Below, in pieces: positions 42,631 to 52,040 of a stretch of DNA of 64,000 nt. Each line of letters begins with the position of its first letter. Position 1 is the stretch's first letter. The notes under the pieces are model-generated. The model did no database searches, had not been told where the DNA came from, and worked only from the letters and a program-made list of their open reading frames with translations. The stretch covers positions 1,423,902 through 1,487,901 of the forward strand of contig NZ_KB235922.1 of the NCBI RefSeq assembly GCF_000332195.1, in the 5' to 3' direction. The position numbers were made by a program, and so were the translations under genes. The stretch comes from Pleurocapsa sp. PCC 7319. Its GTDB lineage: Bacteria > Cyanobacteriota > Cyanobacteriia > Cyanobacteriales > Xenococcaceae.

Positions 42631-43650
42631 TTAAAAGGAAAAAGTATAACCAGCACCAAGAATAAATCTTGCCCCATCCCCGGCTGACCCAGTGATATCT
42701 GTGACAGCAGGTACTATGACGATAGGTAACTTTCTAAACAAAACTATCGGAGTACCGATTGTTAAATCTTGACCACTCCATTCAGCAACCAAACCAACAG
42801 GCTCTATTATTTTGACAGCAAAACTGGTAAATACACCTAATGTTTCATTGCCATTGTTAATATCAGACTCCGAACGAAATTGTCCTCCGCCTACTCCTAA
42901 TGAGGTATATATTTCACTAAAGGGTTTAGTTCTATCTTGACGAAGTTTAAATCTTTTAGTGACAACCCCGTAAACTGAAGAACCGCCATCTGTATTTCCA
43001 AATGTTGCCAGACCCTGAACTCCTAGAGCAACTGCAAAATCTTTAGGTAAACGCCGATGCAATTTTAGATTAACTGCCCCATCTCGAAATGGAGCGCTGA
43101 CATCAACTAAACTAATCCCGACTTGCGCACCAACGTTTTTTTGAGGATTACCCAGACCAAAACCCAAACCAATTACTCCATCAGATTGATCGTCAAAGCG
43201 TACACGCTCTTGAAACCCGAAACCAATACCAGCACTTCTCCATGATGCACCGTAGGCAGATGGATTAACTATAGTAATACTTGGTGAAGCTCGATATGGT
43301 TCCTTGGGAAGAGGAATACGCAAGGGTATTCTTTTTGGTTCAAATCTTTCTCCTCCTGATGGTTGACGACGTAAGGAAGGGGTTCCACTTTCTAAAGGGG
43401 ATGTTGATTCTTGAGAATCAACAGCAACAGTCTGAATAATATTTAAATTACTAAATCGGACAAAATCAAATTCTAATTCTGATTTTGTAGATGTATTTTG
43501 ATTTTGAGTAGATCTGATCGCTGAGAAACTAGAATACTTATTTTTATTATTAGGTGTTTTAGCTGCAACTCTATTAGCTGTGGATAAAAATAAACTATTT
43601 ATTGAGATAAAGCTAATAAATCCTAAGATTGATTTTTTTTTAAATGGCAT
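42631..43650 (-). CDS. exported protein, probable outer-membrane beta-barrel
   Basis: 339 residues. A signal peptide (about 1-32) is followed by a disordered segment and then alternating amphipathic strands rich in Gly and aromatics (WRSAGIGFGFQERVRF, IGLGFGLGN, YTSLGVGGGQF, FTSFAVKIIEPVGLVAEWSG). It ends GARFILGAGYTFSF, the aromatic C-terminus typical of outer-membrane barrels. It directly precedes the CHAT gene (27 bp), so the two are likely co-expressed; it could anchor, export or receive that protein. No named family recognised. Confidence 0.68.
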   Translation of the reverse strand: MPFKKKSILGFISFISINSLFLSTANRVAAKTPNNKNKYSSFSAIRSTQNQNTSTKSELEFDFVRFSNLNIIQTVAVDSQESTSPLESGTPSLRRQPSGGERFEPKRIPLRIPLPKEPYRASPSITIVNPSAYGASWRSAGIGFGFQERVRFDDQSDGVIGLGFGLGNPQKNVGAQVGISLVDVSAPFRDGAVNLKLHRRLPKDFAVALGVQGLATFGNTDGGSSVYGVVTKRFKLRQDRTKPFSEIYTSLGVGGGQFRSESDINNGNETLGVFTSFAVKIIEPVGLVAEWSGQDLTIGTPIVLFRKLPIVIVPAVTDITGSAGDGARFILGAGYTFSF

Positions 43651-44120
43651 TTATGAGCTATATTTTCGGTTGTTTTTATATTTAATTTCTAGCTAAAGGA
43701 TACTTGCACTAATTATTAAGATTGCATTGATTGTCTCAGTTTGATTAATAAAGCCATAAAAATAACTATTGGATCAACTAACAATTAATCATTGTAATTA
43801 GCAATTTTAAGAGATTAAAATATAGAGCTGGAGATGTGCTTTACTCATAGATCGATATAATCGACGATATTTGAGGTGAGTGAGTAAGTGAGTAAAACTA
43901 GAGGCAAGTTAGGGCAATCGATTCTAGCACAACAATAATTCGTTAGTTTAATTTAGATATTCGATTGTGCTTATTTTTTAAGTTTACTCTTTTTCTTCTG
44001 TCGATATTGTATTTATAGGTGTTTATTTAATATGTCCAAGAGCACTTAAAATTCACTTTGTTAGACAAGAATCCAAGAAAATAAATATCCAAAAGTAAGA
44101 TTATTGCACTACTTGTTAGC
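43651..44120. other. intergenic, nothing recognised
   Basis: 470 bp of AT-rich DNA upstream of the barrel/CHAT unit, presumably with its promoter. A short direct repeat GTGAGTGAGTAAGTGAGTAA lies at about 43877-43896. No gene or known repeat family. Confidence 0.4.
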
Positions 44121-44636
44121 TTACCAAGGCCACCATAGGGGTTGATAGGGCTTATCTTCAAAGCTATAAACACCTCTAGCATTAAGCGCCATGCACTCTA
44201 TAGGTTTTTTGTTGTCTAAAACGCAGCCTGCGTCATAGTTAGGATTAACACTAAAAAGCTTTTCACTATCTTCGGTGTTACAATTTTGATTTTCTTCAGA
44301 AACAAGGCATACTAAATTTTCTGCTTCTGCTTCTTCTGCTTTAATATATTTTTCTTGTCCTTGTTGATATGAAGCTTGTAATTTGGTGGCAGTTTGCTGA
44401 CACACCCCTTTTCCCGACTGTTCCGGAAGTAGATATTCTGGGTGCCAACTAATTAGTGGAGTTAAATTTACCTTCCCTGGAGTGTAAGCGAACATTGTTG
44501 GTGTATCTTGTGCCGAAGCACAGACAAAAATGGTGTCGCCAGATTTACGGCTTGAATCGCTCTTAGCTTGAATAGGTGCTACATTTAGGGCGATCGCAGT
44601 TCCTATTAATGCCGTAATAAGATATTTTTTATTCAT
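44121..44636 (-). CDS. exported Cys-rich protein of unknown function (171 aa)
   Basis: 171 residues with a signal peptide ending at about APIQA (residue 24). The mature part has seven Cys, spaced as if for disulfides, and begins with DTIFVCASAQDTPTMFAYTPGKV. Many cyanobacterial exported proteins with a COP23-like domain start in just this way (TxFxC...G..PTT...). I see that resemblance but cannot confirm it. It ends with an aromatic PYQPLWWPW tail. Single gene, minus strand. Confidence 0.68.
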   Translation of the reverse strand: MNKKYLITALIGTAIALNVAPIQAKSDSSRKSGDTIFVCASAQDTPTMFAYTPGKVNLTPLISWHPEYLLPEQSGKGVCQQTATKLQASYQQGQEKYIKAEEAEAENLVCLVSEENQNCNTEDSEKLFSVNPNYDAGCVLDNKKPIECMALNARGVYSFEDKPYQPLWWPW

Positions 44637-44754
44637 GGGAACTCGTTGGTATTTTATATAGAGCTATATTAAGTATATTTGACGAAATAAACAAATTTAT
44701 TGTTCATTATTTCACTAATTTACGCTTTTTGAGCGCATGTTCTTAATATTTTAA

Positions 44755-44788
44755 TAAAAAAAAAGCTAGTGTCTGATTACACTGGCTT
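44755..44788 (-). terminator. rho-independent terminator for the 84-aa gene
   Basis: Read on the minus strand: AAGCCAGTGT / ACACTAGCTT stem with 6-nt loop, followed by eight T. It lies 170 bp beyond the stop of the 84-residue gene. Confidence 0.75.
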
Positions 44789-44960
44789 CGTATGGAGGTA
44801 TTTATTAGCGAATCGGAACCCAAATCGAATCTGTAAGATTTTATAGGCTAAGTCTTATTGCTGATATCAATAGATGATGAGTTGGGTTTTTCAAAAAAAT
44901 CAAGGCTTCTAGCATTTCCTGCGAACTTCTGATAATGCATTTCTGGTAGCATTCCAATTG

Positions 44961-45215
44961 CTAAATTTTTGAGACTAAATAAACATCTTCAGTATTTTTG
45001 ACCAGTGTCGCTGTGTTGGATTTTGGTGGATGCTGAGATTTTATGTCACAAATATCTTCTAAATTTACTATTTCCCCAAAGTTATTTACCATATAGCAAG
45101 ATGGTTTGGGCTTAGCCTTAGTTAGTCCAATTGCTAGACTGCTCATTATAACTGTAGAAGAAATTAGGATTAAACCGTTACGAGAAAGTGAAAGTGCGTG
45201 GGCTAGTGAATTCAT
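44961..45215 (-). CDS. small exported or anchored protein (84 aa)
   Basis: 84 residues. A hydrophobic helix at about 13-32 (LILISSTVIMSSLAIGL) is probably a signal peptide. The rest is polar, with two Cys (CYMVNNFGEIVNLEDIC) of the kind seen in short cyanobacterial exported proteins that bear a single disulfide. The terminator at 44755 fits an expressed transcript. Function unknown. Confidence 0.55.
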   Translation of the reverse strand: MNSLAHALSLSRNGLILISSTVIMSSLAIGLTKAKPKPSCYMVNNFGEIVNLEDICDIKSQHPPKSNTATLVKNTEDVYLVSKI

Positions 45216-45505
45216 AAATTTTGCTCTCTAAAAAACAATTTTGGATACGCAGCGATTTGAGCTACTTGGTCTTACACTGTGTTTAAGCAAATTATCCATA
45301 GCCGGGATTGTAGTAAAGCTTGTTCTATACCCTACAAAATTACTAGTATTTTTTAATTGATATGTAGAAAGTTTGTCGAACTAAATTTTCTGCTCACAAA
45401 TAAGTAGATGGACAAAATTAAATTCATAGTCAGAGATAGGGAACAGGCAATAGGGAACAGGGAACAGAAAAATAATTTGTGTAATTAATTCTGTCTATAT
45501 ACTTA
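45216..45505. other. intergenic, short GGGAACAGG repeats
   Basis: 290 bp. At about 45439-45470 a purine-rich repeat (GGGAACAGGCAATAGGGAACAG) resembles the interior of the family I element copy a. Otherwise nothing recognised. Confidence 0.4.
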
Positions 45506-46657
45506 TTAGGATTGATTTAGCCTTTTCCAGGTTAAATCTTTCGTTTGCTCATCCCAATGCCAACGCACTAAGTTAGCAGGCTGTCCGATGCTAATACCTG
45601 GTAATTTCATTGCTTTTCTGGGAGATTCCGTTGCCATAGCGATCGCTTTTTCTAGATTGCAACCCCACTTAACTAAGTTTTGTACTCCGACCAATAAGGG
45701 TAAAGTTGTCCCAGATAATGTACCGTCTCGTAATCTGGCAGTCCCATTAGTTACTATAATCTCACGTTCATCCCAAGGATAAACTCCGTCAGGTAATCCA
45801 ATCGGAGCTAAGGCATCACTGACCAAAAAAATACCGCGCTCGTAATTGCTTGCTTTTAAAATAATTTCCAGCATGGTAGGAGAAACATGATTGCCATCAG
45901 CGATTAAGCCACAATAAACGTCTGGGTTAACGATAGCTGCCCCCAATAATCCTGGTTGACGATGGTGCAAACTAGGCATGGCATTAAAAGCATGAGTAAC
46001 CATCGATGCGCCTTGAGCAAATGCCTGTTGGGCTTGGCTAGCTGTGGCTAAAGAATGTCCTAAGCTGACAATAATATTCTTGTCTAGTAAATAAGTAATC
46101 GTCTCACCACTACTATCCAATTCTGGGGCTAGGGTCATAATTTTGACAATATGACTATAGTCTCCCAGAACCTGTTTAATATTCTCGATAGTTAAAGACA
46201 ATAAATATTTTGCTGGATGTGCGCCTCGCTTTTGGTAGTTTAAAAATGGTCCTTCTAAATGAACTCCCAATACTTTAGCTGTATCTTCTTTCTCCTCTTG
46301 ATTAGCCATAAATTGAGTGATCGTTGCCAGCGATCGCTGTATTTTGTTTATTGAGGTTGTTACTATCGTCGGTAAAAAGCCATCCACACCTTGTTGCCAC
46401 AGGAACTCGCAGATCTGTTCCAATTTAGGCAAGTCCTCTAATTCTAGGTCGGGAAAAGCTAAACCCAATCCACCATTGATTTGTAAATCTATACCCCCAA
46501 GAGATAACCAATCTCGTTCTAGGTTAATAGTTGGTGTAATTGGTGGATGATCTAATGTGGGGGCGATCGCTACTATTTTTCTTTCTTGGATAGCAACTTG
46601 CTGTAGATCTTGATATCCAACTACCCGCGCATTAATAATTAGTTGATTTACCCTCAT
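45506..46657 (-). CDS. nagA: N-acetylglucosamine-6-phosphate deacetylase
   Basis: 383 residues of the amidohydrolase superfamily. It removes the acetyl group from GlcNAc-6-P in amino-sugar recycling. Motifs: GGIDLQINGG (QxN replaces the usual HxH, normal for NagA), metal-binding Glu in VHLEGPFLN, GHSLATASQ, VTHAFNAMPSLHHRQPG and the catalytic Asp in LVSDALAPIG. Length and motif order are standard. The gene is monocistronic, with the tRNA-Pro gene beyond its 5' end. Confidence 0.94.
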   Translation of the reverse strand: MRVNQLIINARVVGYQDLQQVAIQERKIVAIAPTLDHPPITPTINLERDWLSLGGIDLQINGGLGLAFPDLELEDLPKLEQICEFLWQQGVDGFLPTIVTTSINKIQRSLATITQFMANQEEKEDTAKVLGVHLEGPFLNYQKRGAHPAKYLLSLTIENIKQVLGDYSHIVKIMTLAPELDSSGETITYLLDKNIIVSLGHSLATASQAQQAFAQGASMVTHAFNAMPSLHHRQPGLLGAAIVNPDVYCGLIADGNHVSPTMLEIILKASNYERGIFLVSDALAPIGLPDGVYPWDEREIIVTNGTARLRDGTLSGTTLPLLVGVQNLVKWGCNLEKAIAMATESPRKAMKLPGISIGQPANLVRWHWDEQTKDLTWKRLNQS

Positions 46658-46785
46658 TAAAAAGCTATTTCCTCTATTTACTTAATCCAAACTTAAATAA
46701 TGGGTTAACAAGATCAGCCTTGTAATTTAGCTTAATTAATTCTTATCTGTCAGTCACACCCACAGTAGAGGTTTACAAAAATAAA

Positions 46786-46859
46786 TCGGGATGACAGGAT
46801 TTGAACCTGCGACCCCTGCTTCCCGAAAGCAGTGCGCTACCAAGCTGCGCTACATCCCG
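46786..46859 (-). tRNA. tRNA-Pro (anticodon CGG)
   Basis: 74 nt on the minus strand. Acceptor CGGGATG pairs with CATCCCG with discriminator A. The D arm (GCGCAGCTTGGTAGCGC) and T arm (CAGGTTCAAATCCTG) are regular, and the anticodon stem CTGCT/AGCAG holds the loop TTCGGGA, anticodon CGG at 46823-46825. CCA is not encoded. Confidence 0.97.
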
Positions 46860-46954
46860 TGATTGTTAAGTCCTTTAATTATACGAATCCTCGTTGTTCT
46901 AGGCAAGCGGGGATTTTGTTTATCAGTTTTTATCCTGATTGACTGACAAAACTT

Positions 46955-47290
46955 TTAAGAGACATTGTAGGAATAAGTCAGAACTTTGAATTCTAATTGA
47001 TATGTTCGTCGCTCGTGTTGTTTAAGTGATGCCATTGCTGGCTCAGGGTCTTGATTGCTAGAGAAAGTTACAATCTGGAGCAACTTCCAACCATTTAAAA
47101 GTGCAGCCTTGACCCAATCCCAGCCAATCCGATTCGGGCCGGTCAACATTCTGGGGAGACCCCACAATTACGCCCTCAGAAAATAGCTGTTTCCTCGAAA
47201 CCAATGGGTATCAACCCATCTTCGTTTTCCAGTACGAACTACCTCGACACCTTGGGCGCTGATGTAAAGAGTAGCGACAGCTAAAATAAA
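46955..47290 (-). pseudogene. IS4-like transposase C-terminal remnant, frameshifted
   Basis: Minus-strand reading shows LYISAQGVEVVRTGKR then DTHWFRGNSYF, a frame break and about 45 bp of extra sequence, then RIGWDWVKAALLNGWKLL and DPEPAMASLKQHERRTYQLE. These are recognisable pieces of the C-terminus of a cyanobacterial IS4-type DDE transposase. The N-terminus is replaced by GC-rich repeat DNA (47299 onward). Not functional. Confidence 0.7.
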
Positions 47291-47298
47291 CCATATGC

Positions 47299-47464
47299 GG
47301 AGCGGTGAAGCAGTTCGTTGGCGGGGTACGATGCGGCCATACGCTTGGCCTTTGTCCCGCTCAAAACAAAGGCGATTCGGTTCGCCGCATGTACTGCTGA
47401 ACCCTTTAGGGTATCCTTTAGGACAAGCGAGACAAAGGGCTTGCACGCATGTAGGCGCAAACAT
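47299..47464. repeat. GC-rich mosaic palindromic repeat
   Basis: Contains GGTACGATGCGGCCATACGC and CCTTTGTCCCGCT, shared in reverse with 56341-56385. CTGAACCCTTTAGGG is also present. It joins the transposase remnant to neutral DNA. Confidence 0.7.
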
Positions 47465-48134
47465 CGCGAATCATTACCAAAATTTATAGGGCAGTTATTT
47501 CAATTGTCAAAGATAGTGAAATTGGACATCGATAGCGATGTAAATGAATACTTAAACTCATAATTTATAATCTATAACTTGTGTATTGCGATCGCCAGAC
47601 AGCATAGCTAGAGAAACAGTGCAAGAGAATGGGAATATAACCAAACCTTTTGAATTCTTTCTGGCTGATTTCACTGAAAGATAAGCGATGCCCATTGCTG
47701 ACAAGTTAAGACAAAATAGTTTTAGTCAACTACTACAGGCAGTGTTTTTTATATTAGATAGCACTAAATAACCTGAGTTCGGGATAAGCTCAAAGCCTTA
47801 ATACATAAGGATTTGAAAAACTGCTTTTTTCAATAAAATTTAACAACTATAGAATCTACAGACTCTTCAAAGGCTTAAAGCTTAAAGCTTAGGGCTTAAA
47901 GCTACCTCAACAGATTAATTTTCTTAGCCCGAACTGACGTTAAATATGGATTAAAGCTAATGTTCGTGGCGATCGCCATATCCAAGGTTAAAGTTTATGA
48001 AAGTATCTCAAAAGCTAAGCTGAGAGCTAATAGCTAACAATCAGTTGACAAACAACACATACCTTTAAGTTGTCACAAATAGGCGATGCCTTTCTAGAAT
48101 GACTCTATATCAAAAATTTTGATGACTTTAAATT
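47465..48134. other. gene-free region with heptamer repeats
   Basis: 670 bp. At about 47872-47905 there are AGCTTAA/AGGCTTA heptamers. Around 47936-48060 is AT-rich sequence, presumably containing the promoter of the kinase at 48135. No gene seen. Confidence 0.45.
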
Positions 48135-50684
48135 ATGGTTGGCGATCGCCCAAACGAAACAGAAAACAATTTATCTGCTTTTAAAGAATCACGAACCGTA
48201 ATGCTGGTCGAAGATTGTGACACAGACTGTACCTTAGATCGACGCTATTTGACAGCAGATAAGAGATATGATTATCGCTTTATCGAAATGGAAACGGGGG
48301 AATCTGCTTTAGCAATCTATGCCGAAGAACGACCAGATCTAATCTTACTAGATTATTTACTGCCCGATCTCGATGGGTTGGAGTGGTTGAGGCTGTGGCA
48401 AGAAACATATCGTGGAAATCTCTGTCCTGTGATTGTTTTAACGGGGCATGGAGATGAAACTATCGCGATACGTTGTATTCAATTGGGTGCCGCCGATTAT
48501 TTAAACAAAAATGAGATTACTCAAGCCAGACTGCAACTTTCGGTGACTAAAGCTTTTGCCTTTGACAAACTACAGCGTCAAAATCAGCAGTTAATCGCTC
48601 AACTTATTGCCCGCAACCAAGAATTAGCCTATAGCAATCAGGTTTGCAATCGCGAAATAGCCAATCGCGAAAAATTAGAACTAATTGTCGATAATATCCC
48701 ACTGGTTGTTTATGCCAAAAAAGTTGAAAACTTTCGTTCGGGTAAAATGTGGCTGATCAATCGAGAGTTTTGTCGCGTCTTTCAGGTGACAGAAGCAGAA
48801 ATCATCGGCAAAAGCGATCGCGAAATCTTTCCCCCCGCTACAGTCGATCACTTTAAAGTTAACGACCTCAAAGTAATTAATAACAAACAAATTATAGTTA
48901 CCGAAGAACGGGTTCATCACGGAGATGGTCAACTACAAACTTATTTATCGCTTAAAATTCCTTTACTTAATGACGAAGGAGAAGTTGATTCCATTATCGG
49001 CATCGCCACCAACATTACCCAAGAAAAACAAGCCCAAGCGCAACTGACTCGTCTAGAAACCAGATTTAGTAGCACTTTTGAACAGGTTGCGGTAGGTATG
49101 GCTCTTGTTGGACTCCAGGGAGAATGGTTAATGGTCAACCAAAAGCTCTGTGAAATTGTCGGTTACACCAAAGCCGAATTATTACAGACTACTTTTCAAG
49201 AGATTACTCATCCCGAAGATTTAGCAGCAGATTTAAACTACGTCCGTCAGTTGTTAGCAGAGGAGATTGCTAACTACTCGATAGAAAAACGCTACATCCG
49301 CAAAGATAACTCCCTGGTGTGGATTAATCTAACGGTTTCTTTGGTTAAAAATAAAGTTGGCGAACCAGAATATTTTATCTCTGTCATCGAAGATATTAGC
49401 GATCGCAGAAACTTAGAAGTTTCTCGACAAAAAGCTCTACAACGCCTCTCTAATCTACATCAAATCGATCGGGCGATCGTGGAAGCAAGACAACCTAAAG
49501 AAATTGCTGTGATCGCTATTGACAGCATTCAACAATTGCTAACTTGTCAACGGACATCTATTGTTACTTTCAATTTAGAAAAAGATACCGCTACAATTTT
49601 GCTGACTCAAGGAGAAGGCAAACAAGTTGGTACGGGATTACAAACCCCTCTCCATCTTTGGCAAGAGTTAATCAATAGGTTAAAAGCACCAGAAACAGAT
49701 TATATAGTTGCTTACCTAGAGCAGTTACCCCAGTTATCCGCAGCTATTCCCTCTCTGGCTAATGTGGGATTGAATTGCCTGATTTGTTTCCCCCTCAGAA
49801 CCAAAGACGGTTTATTGGGTATCCTCAAATTATGGATTAAAGATCTTAATGCCGTTGATTCAGAAAAACTAACTATAGTTAAAGAAGTAAGTACTCAAGT
49901 AGCGATCGCTCTCAAACAAGCTTATTTAAGTCAAACCATCCAAGATTATACTTTAGAATTAGAAGACAAAGTGCGAGAACGTACCGCACAGTTAGAAGAA
50001 ATCAATCAAGAACTTAAAGCTTTTAGCTACAGTATTTCCCACGATCTTAAAGCACCCTTAAGGGCAATTCAGGGCTTTGCGATCGCCCTACAGGAAGATT
50101 ATGCAGCAAGTTTAGACGAATTAGGACGAGAATATACCCAAAGGCTAGCTAGTTCCGCACAGCAGATGGAACAATTGATTCAAGACCTACTCACCTACAG
50201 TCGTCTTTCCCGTACTAATATCGAGAGACAGTCGGTAGATCTAAATTTGGTTATGCATAAAGCCTTAGAAGAATTAGAATCTCCCATAACTAAAATGCAG
50301 GCAGAAATTACTGTCGAGCCTTTACTCAGGGTATGGGGTAATCGAATTATCTTGCAGCAAATAATTATCAATCTACTATCCAATGCCATTAAATTCGTTC
50401 CCGATAATGCTCGACCCCAGATAAGGATCTGGACGGAGGCAAGAGAAGGTTTTGTGCGCTTGTGGATAGAAGATAACGGAATTGGCATAGAATCCCAACA
50501 TCAAGGACGTATCTTCCAAGTTTTTGAACGTTTACACGGCAATGAGTCTTATCCTGGTACTGGTATCGGCTTGGCGATCGTCAAAAAAGGTGTAGAGCGT
50601 TTGGGCGGTAAATACGGCGTAGAATCAATGGTAAATCGCGGTAGTCGTTTTTGGATTGAATTACCTGGGAACAATGAACAGTAA
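48135..50684 (+). CDS. REC-PAS-PAS-GAF sensor histidine kinase
   Basis: 849 residues: N-terminal receiver (about 20-140; acceptor in LILLDYLLPD), PAS (about 178-300), PAS with PAC (about 305-430, ending ISVIEDIS), GAF (about 450-600), a coiled linker, then HisKA with FSYSISHDLKAPLRAIQGF and HATPase_c with NLLSNAIKFVPDNA, EDNGIGIESQHQ and GTGIGLAIVKKGVERLGG. This is the layout of bacteriophytochrome-like kinases whose receiver and GAF modules integrate several signals. The short receiver gene at 51521, in the same direction, is a likely phosphotransfer partner. No Cys typical of bilin attachment is clear in the GAF domain, so light sensing is not proven. Confidence 0.92.
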   Translation: MVGDRPNETENNLSAFKESRTVMLVEDCDTDCTLDRRYLTADKRYDYRFIEMETGESALAIYAEERPDLILLDYLLPDLDGLEWLRLWQETYRGNLCPVIVLTGHGDETIAIRCIQLGAADYLNKNEITQARLQLSVTKAFAFDKLQRQNQQLIAQLIARNQELAYSNQVCNREIANREKLELIVDNIPLVVYAKKVENFRSGKMWLINREFCRVFQVTEAEIIGKSDREIFPPATVDHFKVNDLKVINNKQIIVTEERVHHGDGQLQTYLSLKIPLLNDEGEVDSIIGIATNITQEKQAQAQLTRLETRFSSTFEQVAVGMALVGLQGEWLMVNQKLCEIVGYTKAELLQTTFQEITHPEDLAADLNYVRQLLAEEIANYSIEKRYIRKDNSLVWINLTVSLVKNKVGEPEYFISVIEDISDRRNLEVSRQKALQRLSNLHQIDRAIVEARQPKEIAVIAIDSIQQLLTCQRTSIVTFNLEKDTATILLTQGEGKQVGTGLQTPLHLWQELINRLKAPETDYIVAYLEQLPQLSAAIPSLANVGLNCLICFPLRTKDGLLGILKLWIKDLNAVDSEKLTIVKEVSTQVAIALKQAYLSQTIQDYTLELEDKVRERTAQLEEINQELKAFSYSISHDLKAPLRAIQGFAIALQEDYAASLDELGREYTQRLASSAQQMEQLIQDLLTYSRLSRTNIERQSVDLNLVMHKALEELESPITKMQAEITVEPLLRVWGNRIILQQIIINLLSNAIKFVPDNARPQIRIWTEAREGFVRLWIEDNGIGIESQHQGRIFQVFERLHGNESYPGTGIGLAIVKKGVERLGGKYGVESMVNRGSRFWIELPGNNEQ

Positions 50685-50934
50685 CCAGTCAACAGTCAAC
50701 AGTCAACAGTAAGCAATTATCAGCGATCGCTTCAGCGGCTTCTTAAAAAGCCTAAAGCCTAAAGCTTAGAGCTAACCTAGCAAAACAACATTGTTAACCC
50801 TAACTCAAGTTAAATAATAACCGCAGTAGATTTTAGCTTTTTCTAATATTTAGAGAATAGTTTTAAGTGTAAGGTTAAAAAATATTATTTAAAATTTAGA
50901 TAATTTTAACAATCAATATTTATCATTCTGTGAG
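50685..50934. repeat. intergenic with CAGTCAA and AGCCTAA heptamers
   Basis: AACAGTC heptamers at about 50688-50712 and AAGCCTA/AAGCTTA heptamers at about 50748-50772. No gene seen. Confidence 0.5.
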
Positions 50935-51482
50935 AGAAGACCCTCCCTTTCAGTGAGGGATGAATCGAAACGGGGCTTATAAAGAAGGCAGCGCGTTGGC
51001 GGGGCACCTGCGGCTAATCCCTTGGTCCCGCTTGAAGCGACTGCCGCAGCGCAATGCGATTACGCCCACAGCCCCTTCAGGGGCAACGAAGAGCTGAGGT
51101 TTACCCAGAATACGAAGCTGGGCAAGCACTTTTGATACACAAAGGCATTCTTTTGCCGCATGTATCTTCATGTAGTAAGAGTTTGAACTGATGTACTATA
51201 GTTTTGTCGACGAAAACCAAGTCTATAATCAGTACCTCGAAAAGTGAATATATAAGGTTCTGCTCACGAGTGTTTGAGCAGGTAAAATATTCAAACCACG
51301 AAGTTAAATCAGATTTTCTGATGCCGTACTGGGGGGCAACCAGGAACGGGCTAGCTGTAACGCTAGCGAAAAGCTTGATCCTCAAGCTCTGACGGGGATG
51401 TGTCTGCAACATTGTTGTTCTCATCTAGTTAACTTGGGGTGATACAAGAATCCCTCGCTAGAGAGCGATGGGAGTGTCAAGC
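50935..51482 (+). mobile_element. remnant of an IS200/IS605-type element with palindromic insertion
   Basis: The right part ends with a hairpin GAATCCCTCGCTAG / AGCGATGGGA followed by GTGTCAAG (51450-51481), closely resembling the right end of cyanobacterial IS605/TnpB elements. Upstream sequence (about 51180-51445) looks like the omega-RNA-like tail, but no TnpB reading frame survives. The left part (50940-50975) has a CCCTCCCTTTCAGTGAGGG hairpin. Between them lies a GC-rich palindromic repeat (about 50985-51165). Inference from end structure only. Confidence 0.5.
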
Positions 51483-51520
51483 TGTAGATTGCATAACACT
51501 TACCTCTGTTGAGAAATTTA

Positions 51521-51958
51521 ATGTCTATATTATTAGTAGAAGATAATTACAACGATATTTTGTTAATTAGGAGGGCATTTCGCAAGGCTGAGATACAAAC
51601 CCCAATGATAGAGGTAAAAGATGGGGATGAAGCGATCGCTTATTTAAGCCAAACGGGGAAATATGCCGACATAGAAACTTATCCCGTTCCTGTATTGATT
51701 TTGCTAGATTTAAAACTACCCCGACGTTCGGGACTAGAAGTTTTAGAATGGATTAAACAACAACCACTCTTAAAACGCCTTTTGGTAGTGGTATTAACCT
51801 CTTCTCAAGAAAACTCCGACCTCGATCGTGCCTACGATTTGGGAGCTAATTCTTATTTGGTCAAACCCATTGACTTCCAAGATTTTGTCAAACTGGTAGG
51901 AACGATTGATGATTACTGGTTTAAGTTTAATCAGTTTCCTAAAATTTGCGCTAGCTAG
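51521..51958 (+). CDS. single-domain response regulator (Rcp1-like)
   Basis: 145 residues, receiver only: acidic pocket ED in LLVEDNYND, acceptor D63 in VLILLDLKLPRR, Thr in VLTSS, Lys in YLVKPIDFQ. This LxLPRRSG style is that of phytochrome response regulators (Rcp1) that relay phosphate from large sensor kinases. I use the ATG at 51521; an in-frame TTG at 51509 would add four residues. It lies 39 bp after the IS605-type end, so its promoter may sit within that remnant. Confidence 0.92.
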   Translation: MSILLVEDNYNDILLIRRAFRKAEIQTPMIEVKDGDEAIAYLSQTGKYADIETYPVPVLILLDLKLPRRSGLEVLEWIKQQPLLKRLLVVVLTSSQENSDLDRAYDLGANSYLVKPIDFQDFVKLVGTIDDYWFKFNQFPKICAS

Positions 51959-52040
51959 AATTTACATCGAAATTTTTATACAGGATCGATAATTAAGTAT
52001 ACAAAAAAAATTGCTATCAAATTCTAATGTCCAATGATAA

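Noticed and set aside
51204-51392. 62-codon frame in the IS605-type remnant
   Set aside because: No similarity to TnpB motifs that I can see and no ribosome-binding site; treated as part of the remnant.
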